Source: Fallopia convolvulus
Lineage: Eukaryota > Streptophyta > Magnoliopsida > Caryophyllales > Polygonaceae
Direction of reading: 5' to 3'
DNA: 64,000 nt
NCBI GenBank assembly: GCA_964016875.1
Contig: OZ024724.1
Coordinates: forward strand, 10,898,501 to 10,962,500
Numbering within the stretch: position 1 is the stretch's first letter; every line of letters starts with the position of its first letter. This document shows, piece by piece, positions 11,116 through 21,065 of this stretch. The translations under genes were made by a program, and so were the position numbers. Under the pieces are notes generated by a model that saw nothing but the letters and a program-made list of their open reading frames with translations, was not told where the DNA came from and did not search any database.

Positions 11116-11504
11116 ATGATGACAAACCCATCACAAAATATACAGGTATTTCAATGAATGATATGCTGATGAGTTCCTAAGTATGATTTTGGGAAGTCAC
11201 TTTTAGTGAAACACTTAGATTTAGGGAACCACTTCTGGTGAGACACATAGTTCCTATTAAGCTTTATATGCACTTGTTCCCCCTTAGCTTATGCGTGGTC
11301 TGTGATAGCTTAAACTTTTAACTCATCTCGCATTTTTTGTATTTCCCCCTTTTGACATCATCGAAAACAAGCAAAGCAATAATAGGAAAGAAGGGAACAC
11401 GCAATCAAAATAAAGACCATTTCATTACTTAACATAATATGTACAATGGGAACCCAAGTACAATTTGTGGTCAGTTTTGGATTAAGGGAACAGGAAAGAA
11501 GAGA

Positions 11505-13923
11505 TCATGGGTTCTGAGGGAACAGGGCATCACAGAGGCGCGTAAGGACTTGTGTAAGCTTTTCTTGTCCTCTGGCCAACGCTGCTTGGTCCCTAGCAAT
11601 CTGGTCGAGGGTATTGGCAATGCGGAGCAACACTGGAGAGTTCCCCTCTTGTGTACAAGACTCTAGTGGAGCCGCCTCCTCTACAGGCTTCGAGTGCCTC
11701 ATCTTCTGGGCAATTGTAATGTCCAGTTCCCTTCCAAGATCGATTTCGTCTTTAGAGGCGTCGTAAAGACCCTCTTTTTGTAGGAGCTTCTTGATCAGCC
11801 CGGAGTAGGGAAGGGAGTGGGACTTGGAAGCCATGCACTTCTCCATGTGCCCAAGGATTATTCTGGTAGAGGATGATGGCATCTGGGATGTTGACAACAA
11901 GGCGCTTCTCTTGGCGTGGGATTACCATGTTGATGATGAATTGGTGAGCGAGCTTGGCAACCAAGGACAAATGATGCGTCGAGAGGACTTTAGAGGGAAC
12001 CCGACCCTCAAAAATTGTGTTGCACACCTCGGCGCTATTGAAGTCGCCCCAGAGCTTGTTGGGTACCTCGCTAAGCCCTTGACCAGGGACCTGGAGTTGA
12101 AGGCGGATTGTCGACGTTGTAAAAATGAACTCGTCGCCTTCATGGGAGAGAGTTCCCTGAGTGCAGTCATTGGTGATATTGAAGTTGTTGTAGAACTGAC
12201 ACACTTGTGAGGGATCTACGCTCACAGTCTCTTGGTAGAGTCTCTCCCAGCCCTGGGCCTTGATGAGGTCCCACAGTTCCCCAAGCCCATTTTCAGTCAG
12301 CACGTCTTCTGAAACGAGTGGAGGAAGGAGCTTCCTGCGCTCATCCACATGGTGCTTGGTGGAAGAGGTCCCCTTCCCCTTCCTTGACGTGCTTCTTGAC
12401 GTGTTCCCCCTAGAGACCGTGCGAGGTCCTTTCGGCTGAGGGGGTGCAGCTGCTTCAATCATAAGCATGCGGTCCCTTGGTGGTTGGGAACTCGTGGACA
12501 CCACCATTTGGTGTCCAGGTGTAGGGATCCGTGCTGGCTCCTTAGCAGCTGGAGCTTCTTCTTCTTCTTCGACCTCATCTTGGGAGGTCCCTTCTTCCTC
12601 GTAGGAGCTCGAGCTTGAGCCCTCCGCGTCATCTCCAGGATGACTCGTTGTTGCCTCAGCACCTCCAGCTGGTGCGAGGTCCCTTCTCTCCTTGGGCTCT
12701 TCGGGAGCCACCTTTTCTGGGGACTTTGTCCCTTGGGAGACTGTGTGCTCAGAGGGGCCCCGATTGAGCTCTTCCTCGATTGCCTTGAGCTGGGCTTCCT
12801 CCTTCAGAGTTCCCATGATGATTGGAGGAGGGTCCTTGGTCATTTTGCCGATGACCACAGAGAGAGGAAGATCGTCGTCGTCTGAGGTGAGAGCGACGGT
12901 ACTTTTGGATGGTGAGGGAGAGGGGAGTTTGGTGGTGGTGGGAGATGTGATGGAAGAGGGGAGAGGAGAAGAAGGAAGAGGGGTGGTTAGTTGAGTGGAA
13001 GGGGGAGGAAGGGATCTGGTGACCTGGGGAGTAGAGATCCCCGAAGTAGAAATGGGAGTGGTGGAGATGTGTTTTGGTGAAGAGGGAGGAGAAGGAGTTT
13101 TGTGAGGTGAAGGTGGAGTTGGAGATCCCGTAATGATGGGAACGGGAGAAAGTGAAGAAGGTTGGGAAGGTGGAGTTCCCATCGTGGCGGGAACTGGAGA
13201 AGATGGCGGAGGAGGAGTCGGTTGTTTTGTGAGAGTGCCCTTGGGGTTGGGAACTGAAGGAGGTGGTGGAGGGGGAGTTGGTCGTCTTGTGAGAGGAGGT
13301 TTGGAAGGTCCCTCGATTTGAAGAGGAGGGATGGAGGAGGAAGAAGGGAGTAGACTCTGGGGTTCAGAGGTCCCATCGTTGGAAGGGAAAGGGTAAGGAG
13401 GTTTGGGAGCACAAGAACTCTCCTTGGAGCAGTTCAGGTATTCCTCAAACTTGAAGAAAGCCTTCTTTCTGGGCTCCGAGAATTCAGAGGCCTTAGAGTG
13501 TTTACGCTTTTTGGATTTGGAGGGGTCGTGGGAGTGTTTGGATTTTTTGGATTTTGAGGGATCTTTTGATGAGTGACGGCGTTTGGATGAATGGCGGTGT
13601 TTGGATTTGTGGGGTTTTTCATTGATTGAGGGGCGAGCGTCTCCGAAGTTGTCAACGATGACAACTCCGGAGGAGGTGTTGGTCTGGGAAGGAGGGAGAG
13701 GAAGAGATTCGGAAGAGGAAGAGGTCCAGGAGACAGTTTCGTCGGCCGGAGGAGGAGGAGGGAGCAAGAAGGAGCTTACTTGGTTGTAGAGCCCTTGGAT
13801 TAGTACGTCCTTCATGACGGGGTCTTGCTCTTTTTCGATCTCTCGTGATTGAGGAATGAAGAGGATTCGGGGATTGGCAAGCACCCACTCTTTGATCTGG
13901 ACGAAAGTGTGTAGAGGGGCCAT
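11505..13923 (-). pseudogene. S1 ORF3 (third ORF of SIRE-like copia, 'env-like' position)
   Basis: The start ATG is at 13921-13923 (MAPLHTFVQIKEW); the frame is also open upstream of it. The order is an N-terminal helical part, a Lys/Ser/His-rich block (about residues 90-160, repeated SKKSKHS, nuclear-signal-like), a long Pro/Ser/Thr-rich region with degenerate TPPPPP repeats, an acidic stretch (DDDDLPLS; EEEE), and then a globular part with QFYNNF, GDEFIFTTSTIR and LVAKLAHQFI. That part resembles the 'putative plant transposon protein' domain. The C-terminal part at 11505-11900 continues in another frame because about 35 nt present in S2 and C are missing near 11870. No membrane segment is seen in the ATG-started protein. 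Its function is unknown. Confidence 0.8.
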
Positions 13924-14660
13924 TTTTGTAAGGAATTGGGAGGTTTTGGAGGTTTCTTGAAAAGAGAGTGAAAGGGATTTGGGGAAGACGAATGACAGAG
14001 ATGTAAGATGGAATAAAGGGTCCAAAAATAGCAAAGAGGGGTTTTAAAGGAGAGAGGAAGTGGAGGGTAGAAAGGGAAGTGGATTAACCTCGATAATCGT
14101 TGCCCAATGAACGTGGGGCGTCGTTTCAACTTCTCGAGCACGCCTTTGGACACGCGTCACGATCTCTTGGGAAGTCCTTTTCAAATTTTGAATACTTGGC
14201 CTTTAACGCTTCAGTTCCTCTGACACAAAAGTCCGCTTCCCAAGTGACGGTTTTTCTTTAAAGATTAGTCAGCGTTCCCTTTGTAGATGCATCAGTTCCC
14301 ATGATCTTTTCAAGGTCAGGGAGAGTGAAGTGGTTAAGGGAACTTCACACTCATCCTTTTGTGGGGCTAGGGAACCAGACAATTTGCGACTCGATAAAGG
14401 AAATATGTTGGCTCATGAGAAGCATTTGTCTGGTCCCTAGCTTAGGGTGGGTCATATGATCAACCGTCATGGTGGCTTGTAAAGAGGGATAAAGGGAACT
14501 CTGGTTGATCATTTTGGGCCAAAAGAAATAGAGTTCGTTTGTACAAATTTTTCTCTAGACTAGTAATCATGGCATAGTGAAAGCAATAAATCCAAGTTCC
14601 CTATCATGCAATCTTATATAAACTAGTCAGGCATTGAGAGAGAGACAAACAGGGACTTGT
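13924..14660 (-). promoter_or_regulatory. S1 pol-ORF3 gap with promoter-like elements
   Basis: The gap is conserved in S2 and C. Reading the minus strand towards ORF3 there is an ATTGG (inverted CCAAT) near 14105, an ACGT core beside it, TTTAAAA at about 14042-14049, and a C/T-rich leader to the ATG at 13923. C has a better TATA (CTTATAAC) in the same place. This suggests a separate ORF3 transcript; it is an inference from motif layout only. Confidence 0.45.
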
Positions 14661-17600
14661 TTAGTTTAGAGTTATCATCCCTAGAAGCATTCGAAAACGC
14701 TGGTAGGAACGTCTGTCTAAAGCTTTGGTAAGAATGTCCGCAATTTGCTCTTCAGTTCTACAGTGTTCCATCGAGATGTTCCCATTTTCAACATTGTCAC
14801 GTAGAAAGTGATGCCTTATATCAATATGCTTAGTTCTAGAATGGTGCACAGGATTTTTGGAAATGTTTGTGGCACTAGTGTTATCACAGAGTATGGGAAC
14901 TGGGCCAAAAGACATACCGTAATCCTGGAGTTGTGACTTAAGCCATAGAACTTGGGAACAACATGATGCGGCAGCCACATATTCGGCTTCAGCTGTGGAG
15001 AGTGCCACTGAGTTTTGCTTTTTAGATCCCCACGAGACTAAGCGAATTCCTAGGAACTGGGCCATTCCTGATGTGCTCTTTCTGTCAACCAAGTGCCCTG
15101 CAAAATCTGCATCTGTGTATGCAATGAGCTCAAGGGAACTGTTCCTTGGATACCAAATGCACAAGTTAACGTTCCCTTTGAGATACCTGAAAATTCTCTT
15201 CACCTCTTTCAGGTGTGATTCCTTAGGGTTAGCTTGAAAACGAGCACAAAGACATACGGAGAACATGATATCAGGTCTACTACCTGTTAAGTAGAGAAGG
15301 GACCCGATCATACCTCGATAGTTCCTTTGGTCCACACTGATACCTGTTTCATCCGTATTGAGCCTTGAATTTGGTGAGATAGGAGTGTCAATGGGCTTTG
15401 AATGTTCCATCCCATACTTCACAAGCATTTCCTTGATGTATTTTTGTTGATGAATCTTTGTTCCCTCCTTGGTTTGGGATATTTGAAGTCCCAGGAAGAA
15501 CGTGAGTTCCCCAATGAGACTCATTTCAAACTCACTGCTCATGAGGTCCTTAAACTTCTCTAAAAGAGTTTCGTTAGTTGCTCCAAACACAATGTCATCA
15601 ACATATACTTGCACAATCAAAATGTCTTTAGATTCTTTCTTTAAAAACAAAGTCTTGTCTATGGAACCACGAAGGTACCCATGGGACAAGAGGAATTGAG
15701 CAAACCTGTCATACCAAGCTCGGGGAGCTTGTTTGAGTCCGTAAAGGGCCCTCTCCAGGAAATAGACATGGTTGGGTAGTTTCTCATCTTCGAATCCTGG
15801 AGGTTGGGCTACATACACTTCTTCCTTGAGATGTCCATTGAGGAAGGCTGTTTTCACATCCATTTGATAAAGCTTGAATCCCTTGTGAGCGGCATAGGCG
15901 ATTAGGAGTCTGATGGCCTCGATCCTGGCAACCGGCGCGAAGGTCTCATCGTAGTCAATTCCTTCCTCTTGCCTGTTTCCTTGTGCCACCAATCTAGCCT
16001 TGTTCCTTGCTACAACCCCAGTATCATCGAGCTTGTTCCTAAAGACCCATCGAGTTCCTATGATGTTCTTGTTTTTGGGCCTAGGAACTAGCTTCCAGAC
16101 TTTGTTCCTCTCGAATTGGTGGAGTTCTTCTTGCATGGCTTGAATCCAATCTGGGTCCTTCAAGGCTTCTTTGATATTTTTGGGTTCCACCATAGAAACA
16201 AACGCGTTAAAAGCACAAAAATTATTGAGAGAGGAACGAGTTTGTACACCTTTATCAAGAGAGGAGATGATGTTCTCAATGGGGTGGTCCTTCCTTTGTT
16301 GAAAGGTTCTTGTATGAGTGAGTTCCCTTGCATGTGTGTCATCCTCAGTTGGTGTTTCTTTGTCATGGGAACTCTCATCTTCAGCTTCTTCATTTGATGT
16401 TTCTTCAGAGATTTCTGACAGGTTCCCTCGTTGTTCCCCTTGAATACTTGATTCTGGCAGGGTATTGTCTCGGGGGACAACAGAGTTGTTCCTTGAAGAG
16501 GGAACCTCGAGAGAGTTGGAGATGTCTTGTAGTTCTTCTGAGGAAGGAGCCTCGAGTGAGGTTTGATCAGTGAGGGTTGGACCTTCGTCGTTGTTCCCTG
16601 GTTGTGGGATATTGCTTGCACTTGGATAGTCTTCATCCCTTTTCCTTGGCTCATCCTCGTCATCATCATCGTCTTCATGTCTGACTAGCTTGAACAGAGT
16701 TCCCTTCCCTTGGGTCTCGGTTCCCATCTTTACAGACTTTTCGTTGAAGACGACATGAATGCTTTCCTCTATCTTCTTGATTCTTTTATTGTAGACCCTG
16801 TAAGCCTTGCTTTGAGATGAGTATCCCAGGAAGATCCCTTCGTCGCTTCTGGGGTCGAATTTGCCAAGATTGTCTTTGTCGTTGTTGTGAACAAAGCATG
16901 TGCAACCAAATGTTCTCAAGTGTGAGATGTTTGGTTTTCTCCCTTTGATGAGCTCATAGGACGTCTTGTTGATCAGGGGCCTTGTCATGGCTCGGTTCAG
17001 GATGTATGTAGCTGTGGAAATGGCTTCAATCCAGAAGTACTCAGGAACTCCACTTTCAATCATCATGGTTCTAGCCATGTCCTCCAGAGTTCCGTTCTTT
17101 CTCTCGACCACTCCATTTTGATGAGGAGTGCGAGGAGCTGAAAAGTTGTGAGAGATCCCATTTTGCTCACAGAAGTTTAGGAACTCTGAGTTTTGAAACT
17201 CAGTTCCGTGATCAAATCTGATTGCTTTCAGTTTCAGCCCCAAGCTTACTTCTGTCGTTTTGATGAAGGGCTCAAATTCTTCAAACGCTTGTGATTTTGC
17301 CTTCAAGAAAATAACCGAGGTGAATCTTGAAAAATCATCAATTAAAACATACATGTACCTTTTTCCACCGTAGCTAGCTGTTCTCATGGGACCACAGAGA
17401 TCCATGTGAATTAACTCCAGGGACCTGGTTGTGCTTACCACCTTCTTGGGTTTGAAGGAGGTCCTGGTCTGTTTCCCTCGAACACATGTTTCACACATTT
17501 TGACCCCTTCGAGATTGATCCGTGGAAGACCAATGACCAGATCCTGTAAGTAAAGCTTCAGGATTTGATTTACACCAGCATGTCCCAGTCTTCGATGCCA

Positions 17601-18020
17601 GAGTTCCGTGTCATCTTGGGAACTCGCAAGACACAGCTTCATTGGTGGTTCAAAGTTGGTGTCCACTACATACACATTGTTGTATCTTCTTCCTCTCAGA
17701 ATTACTTTGTTGGTCTTCTTGTTGATGATGAGACATTCATCTGAGTCGAAAGTGACGATGTTGTTCCCTTGATCACACATCTGGGAGACACTCAACAGAT
17801 TGTATCCCAGATCCTTTACCAGATTTACGTTGCTAACTTTGATAGATCTATTGAGCAACACTTCTCCTTTTCCAATAACTTCTCCCTTGTTTTTGTTGCC
17901 AAATGAGACATGGCCTCCTTCGGCATGAGTGTGGAGTGAGATGAGGATATACTTGTTTCCAGTCATATGGTTCGAGCATCCACTATCTATGAACCATGTA
18001 CTGTTCCCTCTCACTGCCAC
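14661..18020 (-). CDS. S1 pol: protease, integrase, reverse transcriptase, RNase H
   Basis: The open frame has 1119 codons with no stop. Protease: WFIDSGCSNHMTG at about residues 9-21 (DSG active site). GAG-preintegrase/zinc domain: LWHRRLGHAG and CETCVRGK (H-H-C-C) at about 138-185. Integrase core: HMDLCGP, FDHGTEF and VVERKNG (D, D, E) at about 205-310. An acidic, low-complexity linker (about 445-585) follows. RT: about 630-900 with YVDDIVFG. RNase H: YTDADFAGH and TAEAEY at about 985-1119. The first codon is GTG at 18018-18020, not an ATG, and it lies exactly at a 3' splice-like site; translation is more likely through fusion to gag after splicing. It would act in cytoplasmic particles and then the nucleus. 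Confidence 0.92.
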   Translation of the reverse strand: MAVRGNSTWFIDSGCSNHMTGNKYILISLHTHAEGGHVSFGNKNKGEVIGKGEVLLNRSIKVSNVNLVKDLGYNLLSVSQMCDQGNNIVTFDSDECLIINKKTNKVILRGRRYNNVYVVDTNFEPPMKLCLASSQDDTELWHRRLGHAGVNQILKLYLQDLVIGLPRINLEGVKMCETCVRGKQTRTSFKPKKVVSTTRSLELIHMDLCGPMRTASYGGKRYMYVLIDDFSRFTSVIFLKAKSQAFEEFEPFIKTTEVSLGLKLKAIRFDHGTEFQNSEFLNFCEQNGISHNFSAPRTPHQNGVVERKNGTLEDMARTMMIESGVPEYFWIEAISTATYILNRAMTRPLINKTSYELIKGRKPNISHLRTFGCTCFVHNNDKDNLGKFDPRSDEGIFLGYSSQSKAYRVYNKRIKKIEESIHVVFNEKSVKMGTETQGKGTLFKLVRHEDDDDDEDEPRKRDEDYPSASNIPQPGNNDEGPTLTDQTSLEAPSSEELQDISNSLEVPSSRNNSVVPRDNTLPESSIQGEQRGNLSEISEETSNEEAEDESSHDKETPTEDDTHARELTHTRTFQQRKDHPIENIISSLDKGVQTRSSLNNFCAFNAFVSMVEPKNIKEALKDPDWIQAMQEELHQFERNKVWKLVPRPKNKNIIGTRWVFRNKLDDTGVVARNKARLVAQGNRQEEGIDYDETFAPVARIEAIRLLIAYAAHKGFKLYQMDVKTAFLNGHLKEEVYVAQPPGFEDEKLPNHVYFLERALYGLKQAPRAWYDRFAQFLLSHGYLRGSIDKTLFLKKESKDILIVQVYVDDIVFGATNETLLEKFKDLMSSEFEMSLIGELTFFLGLQISQTKEGTKIHQQKYIKEMLVKYGMEHSKPIDTPISPNSRLNTDETGISVDQRNYRGMIGSLLYLTGSRPDIMFSVCLCARFQANPKESHLKEVKRIFRYLKGNVNLCIWYPRNSSLELIAYTDADFAGHLVDRKSTSGMAQFLGIRLVSWGSKKQNSVALSTAEAEYVAAASCCSQVLWLKSQLQDYGMSFGPVPILCDNTSATNISKNPVHHSRTKHIDIRHHFLRDNVENGNISMEHCRTEEQIADILTKALDRRSYQRFRMLLGMITLN

Positions 18021-18909
18021 CTACAAGGAAAAGTTAGTGTTTTGAGACCCAGGCAAGATGACTCTTGCCAGGTCCCTTGCAAGGGAAAACATTTTCATTC
18101 AAGATATAGTCAGAAATGTTGATGTCTTTGGAATTTTGAGAGTTGGAGTTCCTTTGGTGATGAGCATGACGTTTTTGTTTGTTTGGGAACTCATGGCGTC
18201 TAGGGGTTTGGGCTCTCTTCTTGGGACATGCATCCTTGTAGTGCCAGTGAGCACCACAGTGCCAACACGTCTTATAGTATTCTCCCAGGTAGTATTTTGG
18301 GTGTGGTCTCTGGATACGGTTCCTATCTATGGTTTCTTTGTTGTACACCCGAGACCCATTTCCCTTAGCAATTTTGACATAGATTCTATGTCCGGAGTTC
18401 CCAGTATAGTAGTCTTTCTCACCATTGTTTCCACTCTCTAGGACCCTGATTTTCTCCTCGAGATGAGCATTTTTCTGTTTCTCGCACTGGAGTTCTAAGG
18501 CCCTACACTCATGGATCTCATGTTCGCTCAGGGGTGACTTTCCGTTCTTGGAGCACTCACCTTTGTATTCTATGCCATGTCTGGCTGGGACAAACTTAAT
18601 TTGGGAACTAGAGGCTTCAAGATGTTCGGGAGTCTTACTCAGGTTTTTCAAGAGGGTGTTCTCATCTTTCTCTAGAGTTTTGATTTCTCTTTCTAGATCT
18701 ACAACGTGAGACACATGGGACTTGAGTTTTTCTAGAAGGGATATGCAGTTGGGACAGGGCTCAAGACCAACTAATTGAGAATTTATGTGCTCTTGTTTTT
18801 CCAACTTGTTTTGCAGTTTTATGTTATCTTTGACAAGACTTGAAAGAATTTTCAACAACTCAGTTTTTTCATAGTTACTCAAACAATCAATAACAGTTTC
18901 AGTGGTTAC
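18021..18909 (-). other. S1 putative alternative intron between gag and pol (889 nt)
   Basis: On the minus strand the donor is GAG|GTAACC at 18910/18909 and the acceptor is CTAACTTTTCCTTGTAG|G at 18021/18020. The length 889 is not a multiple of three, and its removal places the gag codon GAG directly before the pol codon GTG in phase. When retained, it extends Gag through a coiled-coil region, a second zinc knuckle (CWHCGAHWHYKDACP) and ...HLAWVSKH, ending at the TAA at 18034-18036. S2 has the same segment (49287-50175, also 889 nt). C lacks exactly this piece at 38460/38461. Confidence 0.75.
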
Positions 18910-19955
18910 CTCACTGGGTTGTTCCCCAGTGGTTTCTCCTATGGCCATGCCACACATGTCTGGGAGTGCCCATGACTCGGGATCTTCATCTTCATCATCG
19001 CTCCAGGTAGCGATATAGGCCTTCTTTCTTTGCTTCCTGCCATCAGTTCCATGTGGGCATTCCTTCGCAAAATGTCCTTTCCTATTGCACTTGTAGCAGG
19101 TCACATCTGAGAGATCCTTTTCTGTGGGCTTTCTTTGGGAACTTTGTCCCTTTCCCCAGTTCCCACTGTTCCGTTGAGACTTCCCTTTGTAGAAATTTCG
19201 AAGAGCCTTTGTTACTAGAACTAGCTCCTCATCCTCTTCTTCTTCGGAGTCTTCATGTTGTTCTTGGGTTGATTTGAGCATTTTTTCGATCTTGAGTGCG
19301 ATCCCTCGATGAGCTCGAGTTTGTTCCTTATCGTCGATCTTTCTCTTCTCGTGTCCCACTAGCTTTCCAAACACTTGATGGAGCATAAGTGTTCGATTTT
19401 CTGGATTTTCCTTGAACATCGTTCTCTCGTTTGCCCATTCTCCACTCAATCCATTGAAGAGCTGTTGGACCTTCATTTTGTGGGTGATTTCTTCTTTTGT
19501 GATCCCCAATCCCTCCATTTTAGTGCAAAGTCCTTCAAATCGGGATTGGTAGCTATCGACCGACTCTCCCATTTCCATTTGGAAGTTGTAGAACTCCTTT
19601 TTTGCATTCATCTGAAGATCTTCTCTGAGATCTGAGTTCCCAACGTGCATTTGTTGGATGGCCTCCCACATTTCCTTAGCTGTGTCAAGGTTTGCAACCC
19701 TGTCACAATCTTGTACGCACATGGACCTCTTTAGGTACTGTTTGGCTTTGTAGTTTGCCTCCAACGTGCATTTGAGAGGTCGTTGACTATAGCTGGATCG
19801 ATTTCGAAGTTCCCTCTCTCGATGACACACCAGGCTTGGTAGTCTTGGCCACGCATCCAATCCTTCATGTCGCGTTGCCAGCTTTCAAATCTTCCTATAA
19901 TAAGCCTTGGCGGCTTACTAGTATTGTTCCCCACCTGAGTAAGTTCCTGAGCCAT
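18910..19955 (-). pseudogene. S1 gag, common exon
   Basis: The start ATG is at 19953-19955 (MAQELTQVGNN). The N-terminal part (FESWQRDMKDW, DYQAWCVIE) is followed near 19760 by a frameshift: about 20 bp present in S2 are lost. The frame resumes at NYKAKQYLKRSM. The central gag domain has YQSRFEGLC and KVQQLFNGL. An acidic linker follows, then a CCHC knuckle, CYKCNRKGHFAKECP, near 19050-19100. It forms the particle shell and binds RNA. It ends at the splice-donor-like GAG|GTAACC. Confidence 0.85.
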
Positions 19956-19992
19956 TTGATACCTGCGATGCTAACACAAATCTAGAGCGCAA

Positions 19993-20004
19993 GCTCTGAT
20001 ACCA
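19993..20004 (-). promoter_or_regulatory. S1 primer binding site (initiator tRNA-Met)
   Basis: The minus strand reads TGGTATCAGAGC two bases inside the 5' LTR, the standard plant copia primer site. Confidence 0.9.
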
Positions 20005-20006
20005 AT

Positions 20007-21065
20007 TGTTGGATCGTAAACGGTTAGCAGTGAGCTTGGGAATTGGCAATTAAGTTGTTCCCAAGGCAGCGGAAGTAAATAATTGCAAGTGATAAAAACA
20101 GTAAAAGGCACAGTTCCTTTATAGAGGAACCCCACTACAACCAACTAGTTGTATGGGTAAACCTCTACCTCCTCTTGGAGGATTTTGAATGACTTACTTA
20201 TATTAATTGCTTTGTTCCTTAGTTACACAGCCGGAGTTACACTTCTCTGTTCCAACAAGTTCTTCCTAACTCTAGCAACACTAGTAAATCCTCTCAACTG
20301 AGTTCCTAAGCTTACAACGGCAAAACACAAGTAACTCAAACCTTACGCTGACTTCTCAGTTCCCTTGCTCCTGGGAACTTCAGCTTCACCGTCGTCGAGA
20401 TCACACACTCGCCGGTGGGGACTCCTCTTCCTTTTCTTTTCTTTTCGCTGGTGTGGGTATTTGTGAGTTCTGGGAGAAGTACTCAGACCGAGTACTATTC
20501 ATTTGGCTTTATAGTCCATTGAGCTTGGCCAGTGGCATCTTTCATTTGTGTCCAAAATGCCCTTTGCTTGATGCCCAACTTGTACTTTCTTCACATGTGA
20601 CTTTGTTTTGAACTAGGTCAACTTCTTGGATCAATCGGTCCGTTGGATGAAACGTGACAGTCTGATCCTTAGACTATTCACTCGTGCTGTCTGAGACAGA
20701 ATCCCGCGATCTGCGCTGAACGGTTGTTGTCCTCACATGTGAGTTCATATGTCATGGGAACTGACTTCTTCAGAGTTCCCTTAATGGAAACTCTTCATCG
20801 TTGTAAGCTTGTGTTCTCTTGATTGTTTCTGGGAGTTCCCATTTCATGGGAACTTTTCTCTTCCGAGTTCCCTTGCTGGAAACTCTTCATTGTGGCCTGT
20901 ATTGCCTTTTGGTCATTCATAAGAGTTCTTGGCTGTACCTGTGTTCCTTAGAAATACTTGAACAAACCACATTAGTTCCCTATGGTGTTTGTCATTATCA
21001 AAACTAAAGAGAATTAAATCGTTGATCCGTTGTTTAGAACCAGAGGTCCCAACAACGTCCCAACA
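20007..21065 (-). repeat. S1 5' LTR (1059 bp)
   Basis: It has the same length as both S2 LTRs. The TATA-like CTATAAAGG (minus strand) is at about 20117-20125, near the 3' end of the LTR, so U3 is long and R-U5 short. It holds many GTTCCC/GGGAAC hexamers, including an inverted pair spaced by 7 nt at 20835-20853. Confidence 0.92.

Larger units (their letters stand above)
10959..21065 (-). mobile_element. S1: SIRE-like Ty1/copia element nested in G1 gag
   Basis: Minus-strand order is 5' LTR (20007-21065), initiator tRNA-Met primer site, gag, 889-nt intron-like segment, pol, a 737-nt gap, ORF3, polypurine tract, 3' LTR (10959-11101, internally deleted). The flanks ATAAT (left) and AAAAT (right) are an imperfect target duplication. 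The family is the same as S2 (highly similar) and C. Pol is an intact 1119-codon frame; gag has a frameshift. Confidence 0.92.

Noticed and set aside
12640..13321. Antisense glycine/valine-rich frames across S1 ORF3
   Set aside because: They are shadows of the Pro-rich repeats on the minus strand.
18001..18060. Programmed ribosomal frameshift between gag and pol of S1
   Set aside because: No slippery heptamer is seen at the overlap, the stop precedes the pol start, and the GT-AG segment with its exact absence in C explains the frame change better.
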